Source: an uncultured Bacteroidales bacterium | Lineage (GTDB): Bacteria; Bacteroidota; Bacteroidia; Bacteroidales; Bacteroidaceae | NCBI GenBank assembly: GCA_937898885.1 | Contig: CALDKD010000014.1 | Coordinates: forward strand, 62,001-126,000 | Direction: 5' to 3' | Length of the DNA stretch: 64,000 nucleotides | Shown here: one piece after another, positions 61,534-64,000 of the stretch | Numbering within the stretch: the stretch's first letter is position 1 | Layout of the letters: each line of letters begins with the position of its first letter | The notes under the pieces: generated by a model | The model's database searches: none | Seen by the model: the letters and a program-made list of their open reading frames with translations, nothing else | Told to the model about the DNA's origin: nothing | Program-made: the position numbers and the translations under genes

Positions 61534-64000
61534 ATGCGAATAGATCAAAATATCATTGATGCAATAAAGGCAAAAGCCGATATTGTTGAGGTCATAGGTG
61601 AACATGTGCATCTGACCAAGGTCGGACAGAACTATACAGGCTTATGTCCATTTCATGATGACAGATCGCCTTCACTGACCGTCAGTCCATCCAAGGGTAT
61701 CTACAAGTGTTTTGCCTGTAATGCTTCGGGTGATGTTATCGACTTCCTGCAGGAGTGTTTGAAAATCAGTTTTGTGGAGGCTGTGGAATTATTGGCAGAC
61801 CGGTATGGTGTTGACATTCCTAAGGACGCATATTCGGTTACCGATGAGACAGCCCGGCGGAAACGGGAATCAATGTATATCATCAATGACTATGCAACCA
61901 AGTACTTTGAGGAGAATCTTTTCAGTAATACGAAGGAATCGCAAAGGGCATTGGCGTATGCCAAGAGCCGCTGGCCATTGGAATATATCACATCCTTTGG
62001 TATAGGATATGCAAACGATGCATGGGATGACTTCTCAAGTTGGGCTGAAGGCAAAGGACTAGACAAAGACCTCTTGCTTGAATTGGGACTCGTCAAGATG
62101 AGAAAGGATGGGGAAGGGTGTTTCGACGCTTATCGTGGCAGGATCATGATTCCGGTACGCGACAGACATCAGCGAGTAATCGCTTTCACGGCCAGGATTC
62201 TGCCTGACATCCTTAGTGACAATCCGAAAAGTCCAAAATACATCAACTCTCCGACATCCCTTCTGTTTGAGAAGAGCAACTGTCTTTTCGGCTTTGATGT
62301 GGCATTGAATGCGGCTTCAAAGGCGGGAGTGATGAATCTGGTGGAGGGGGCACCGGATGTTATGCGCTTGCAGGTTATTGGTGTGACAAACACTGTTGCT
62401 TCACTTGGCTCCTCATGGACAGAATCACAACTGACCATACTGAAGCGTGTGACTGGAGTGCTGAACATCATTCCTGACAGCGATGTACCAAAGGATAGAG
62501 AAAAACATGGCGCTGGCTTCGTCAGTGCCATGCGTACAGGAAAGCTGGCTTTGTCATTGGGATTCGCTGTTGCCGTTCAGGAAATTCCGGCATCAGACGG
62601 AAAGAGTGATCCGGATTCTTATCTGACATCCAGAGAACGTCTTGATGCCCTGGCAAAACAGGATTTCGTAATGTGGTATGCAGCCAAAGTTCTTGATGCC
62701 TGCAGTGATGACATTCCCGGTCAGGCAAAAGCCATCCATGAGATTGCTGAACTTGTAAAAGCCAGTCCAGACAAGGTCCTTCAAGAGTCGTACGCTGAAA
62801 AATTGGCCAGTGTCTATGGACATAATGATATGTGGAAACGTGAGATTCTTGGAATGCAGCCAATGCCTGTCCAAGTAACGGGCTCATCAATGAGTGATGA
62901 TGAATATGCTGAACTATTCAACGGTTCAGAGATAAAGGTTGGACATAACTGCTACTATGGCTACAGTAAAGAGGGCGAGAAGGAGATCTCCAATTTCATC
63001 ATGATACCGCTCTATCTGATTCGTGACGGAGCGTCGGCATCACGCGTTTTCATTCTGCGTAATATCATGGGGTATGAGGTACGTATAGAGTTCAACATAG
63101 AGGAAATGACTGTGTTGCAGAAATTCCGGAACCGTATTGAACGCGAGGTGAATTTCATGTGGTATGGAACATCGGCTAAGTTCAACAAACTGCGTGGCAT
63201 CCTGTATAACTGCATGGAAGTCATTACCCGAATTTCCACTCTTGGATGGCAGAAGGACGGTTTCTTTGCTTTTGGCAACGGCATCATTCTCAATGGCGAA
63301 TGGCACCCGGTAAACGAAGAGGGGATTGTCCGGCTGGGAAATCCGTTAGGCTCGTTCTATCTCCCTGCATTCTCCAGGATGAATGAAGGGAATAGTGACA
63401 AATTCCTATTTGAACAGAAGTTCATTCATCTGCCTGAGAGCGATGTCCGGCTATATCAGTTTGCTTCTCAGATGCGGCTTGCCTATGGTGACAATGCCAT
63501 CATTGGCATCTGCTTTATAGTGGTCTGTCTGTTCCGGGACATTATCATCAGACACAGGAGGGAGTTTCCATCACTTTTCCTGTTCGGCCCGAAGGGGACT
63601 GGAAAGACTGCCTTTGGAGAACTGTTGCAAAGCGTATTCGTTCATAACGGTGATCATCCCAACCTTCGCACTTCTACGATGCCGAGTCTGGCCACAGTCC
63701 TGTCACAGGCAGAAGATGCCATCATGCACCTTGACGAGTACAAGAATGACATTGATGTGGAGAAGATTGAATTGCTGAAAGGACTCTGGGATTGTCAGGG
63801 TCGCAGCAAGCTCGACATAGAGACACGCAAGCGGGAACAGTCCAAGGTGCTCAGCGGTGTGATTGTCAGCGGTCAGGAGAAACCGACGGTCGATATAGCC
63901 CTGTATTCACGGCAATGTGTGCTTCCATTTCACAGAGACACACATACCGTACAGGAGAAAGAGAACTTTCGCGTGCTAAAAGAGTGGGAGTATGAAGGTA
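61534..64000 (+). CDS. DnaG-like primase fused to a helicase-like ATPase, partial
   Basis: Open from ATG 61534 to the right edge (822 codons, no stop). The N-terminus is a CHC2 zinc finger (CPFHDD, Cys38/His41, and CFACNASG, Cys59/Cys62). A primase core with a degenerate Toprim (VEGAPD about 270; IPDSD about 310) follows, then a C-terminal P-loop ATPase GPKGTGKTAF (about 685-694) and HLDEYKN (about 733-739). This is a primase-helicase for element replication. Confidence 0.8.
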   Translation, partial: MRIDQNIIDAIKAKADIVEVIGEHVHLTKVGQNYTGLCPFHDDRSPSLTVSPSKGIYKCFACNASGDVIDFLQECLKISFVEAVELLADRYGVDIPKDAYSVTDETARRKRESMYIINDYATKYFEENLFSNTKESQRALAYAKSRWPLEYITSFGIGYANDAWDDFSSWAEGKGLDKDLLLELGLVKMRKDGEGCFDAYRGRIMIPVRDRHQRVIAFTARILPDILSDNPKSPKYINSPTSLLFEKSNCLFGFDVALNAASKAGVMNLVEGAPDVMRLQVIGVTNTVASLGSSWTESQLTILKRVTGVLNIIPDSDVPKDREKHGAGFVSAMRTGKLALSLGFAVAVQEIPASDGKSDPDSYLTSRERLDALAKQDFVMWYAAKVLDACSDDIPGQAKAIHEIAELVKASPDKVLQESYAEKLASVYGHNDMWKREILGMQPMPVQVTGSSMSDDEYAELFNGSEIKVGHNCYYGYSKEGEKEISNFIMIPLYLIRDGASASRVFILRNIMGYEVRIEFNIEEMTVLQKFRNRIEREVNFMWYGTSAKFNKLRGILYNCMEVITRISTLGWQKDGFFAFGNGIILNGEWHPVNEEGIVRLGNPLGSFYLPAFSRMNEGNSDKFLFEQKFIHLPESDVRLYQFASQMRLAYGDNAIIGICFIVVCLFRDIIIRHRREFPSLFLFGPKGTGKTAFGELLQSVFVHNGDHPNLRTSTMPSLATVLSQAEDAIMHLDEYKNDIDVEKIELLKGLWDCQGRSKLDIETRKREQSKVLSGVIVSGQEKPTVDIALYSRQCVLPFHRDTHTVQEKENFRVLKEWEYEG

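Noticed and set aside
1..64000. CRISPR array
   Set aside because: No regularly spaced 25-40-base repeats with unique spacers; the repeats found are promoters, iterons or operator pairs.

Overview
The window is from a gut-type member of the Bacteroidota (Bacteroidales). Evidence: promoters of the TAnnTTTG type, Bacteroidales mobile-element gene families (DUF6549-like, BT_0820-like HAD, FISUMP), and Bacteroidales-style integrase and primase modules. Almost everything here is accessory DNA: a Mu-like prophage, a defence-type island, an integrative-element backbone, and a long operon built round a TerY-P signalling triad. All calls come from reading the sequence; no database search was possible.

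1-17.34 kb is the right part of a Mu-like transposable prophage. A ClpP-like prohead protease leaves the window on the minus strand. Plus-strand head genes follow (small and large terminase, gp36-like, DUF935 portal, MuF-type head protein with a toxin-like tail, virion morphogenesis). They converge at 6.9 kb on a long minus-strand early operon (transposase A, ATPase B, second ATPase, GemA, DUF3164, several small proteins, and a HAD/glycosyltransferase-like pair). An S24-type repressor and paired 17-bp operators sit at 15.6 kb. The prophage ends inside a WYL-domain regulator gene, of which only the 3' part remains (17.34-17.74 kb).

17.8-28.4 kb is defence-like. A tight operon encodes an unrecognised 513-aa protein, a two-motif PLD-like protein, a membrane-anchored UvrD-like helicase and a zinc-ribbon protein. 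Next come an XRE regulator, a cytosine-5 DNA methyltransferase and a PD-(D/E)XK endonuclease, which form a type II restriction-modification set. A broken WYL N-terminus lies head to head with an RtcB N-terminus fused to a GIY-YIG domain (28.5-29.8 kb), followed by a candidate small RNA.

29.9-34.5 kb is a minus-strand replication module (primase-like, RepA-like ATPase, membrane protein) beside a 1.4-kb non-coding region with iteron-like repeats and an attachment-like site. A diverged direct copy of that site lies at 58.7 kb, next to an intact tyrosine integrase. The pair brackets about 25 kb: a Cas4-like/DEDD nuclease, a cassette zone in which a ~200-bp leader occurs three times, a broken FISUMP gene whose 3' end looks like a diversity-generating retroelement (DGR) variable region, and a 17-kb co-directional operon. 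The operon joins an ATP-dependent DNA ligase, a Strawberry-notch-type helicase, the kinase/vWA/PP2C (TerY-P) triad, a AAA+ ATPase, membrane and WG-repeat proteins and a YqiA-like esterase. It is the best candidate for an undescribed system, probably a phosphorylation-controlled DNA-processing complex.

58.9-64 kb is an integrative-element backbone: zinc/HTH protein, tyrosine integrase, HTH protein and a primase-helicase that runs off the right edge.
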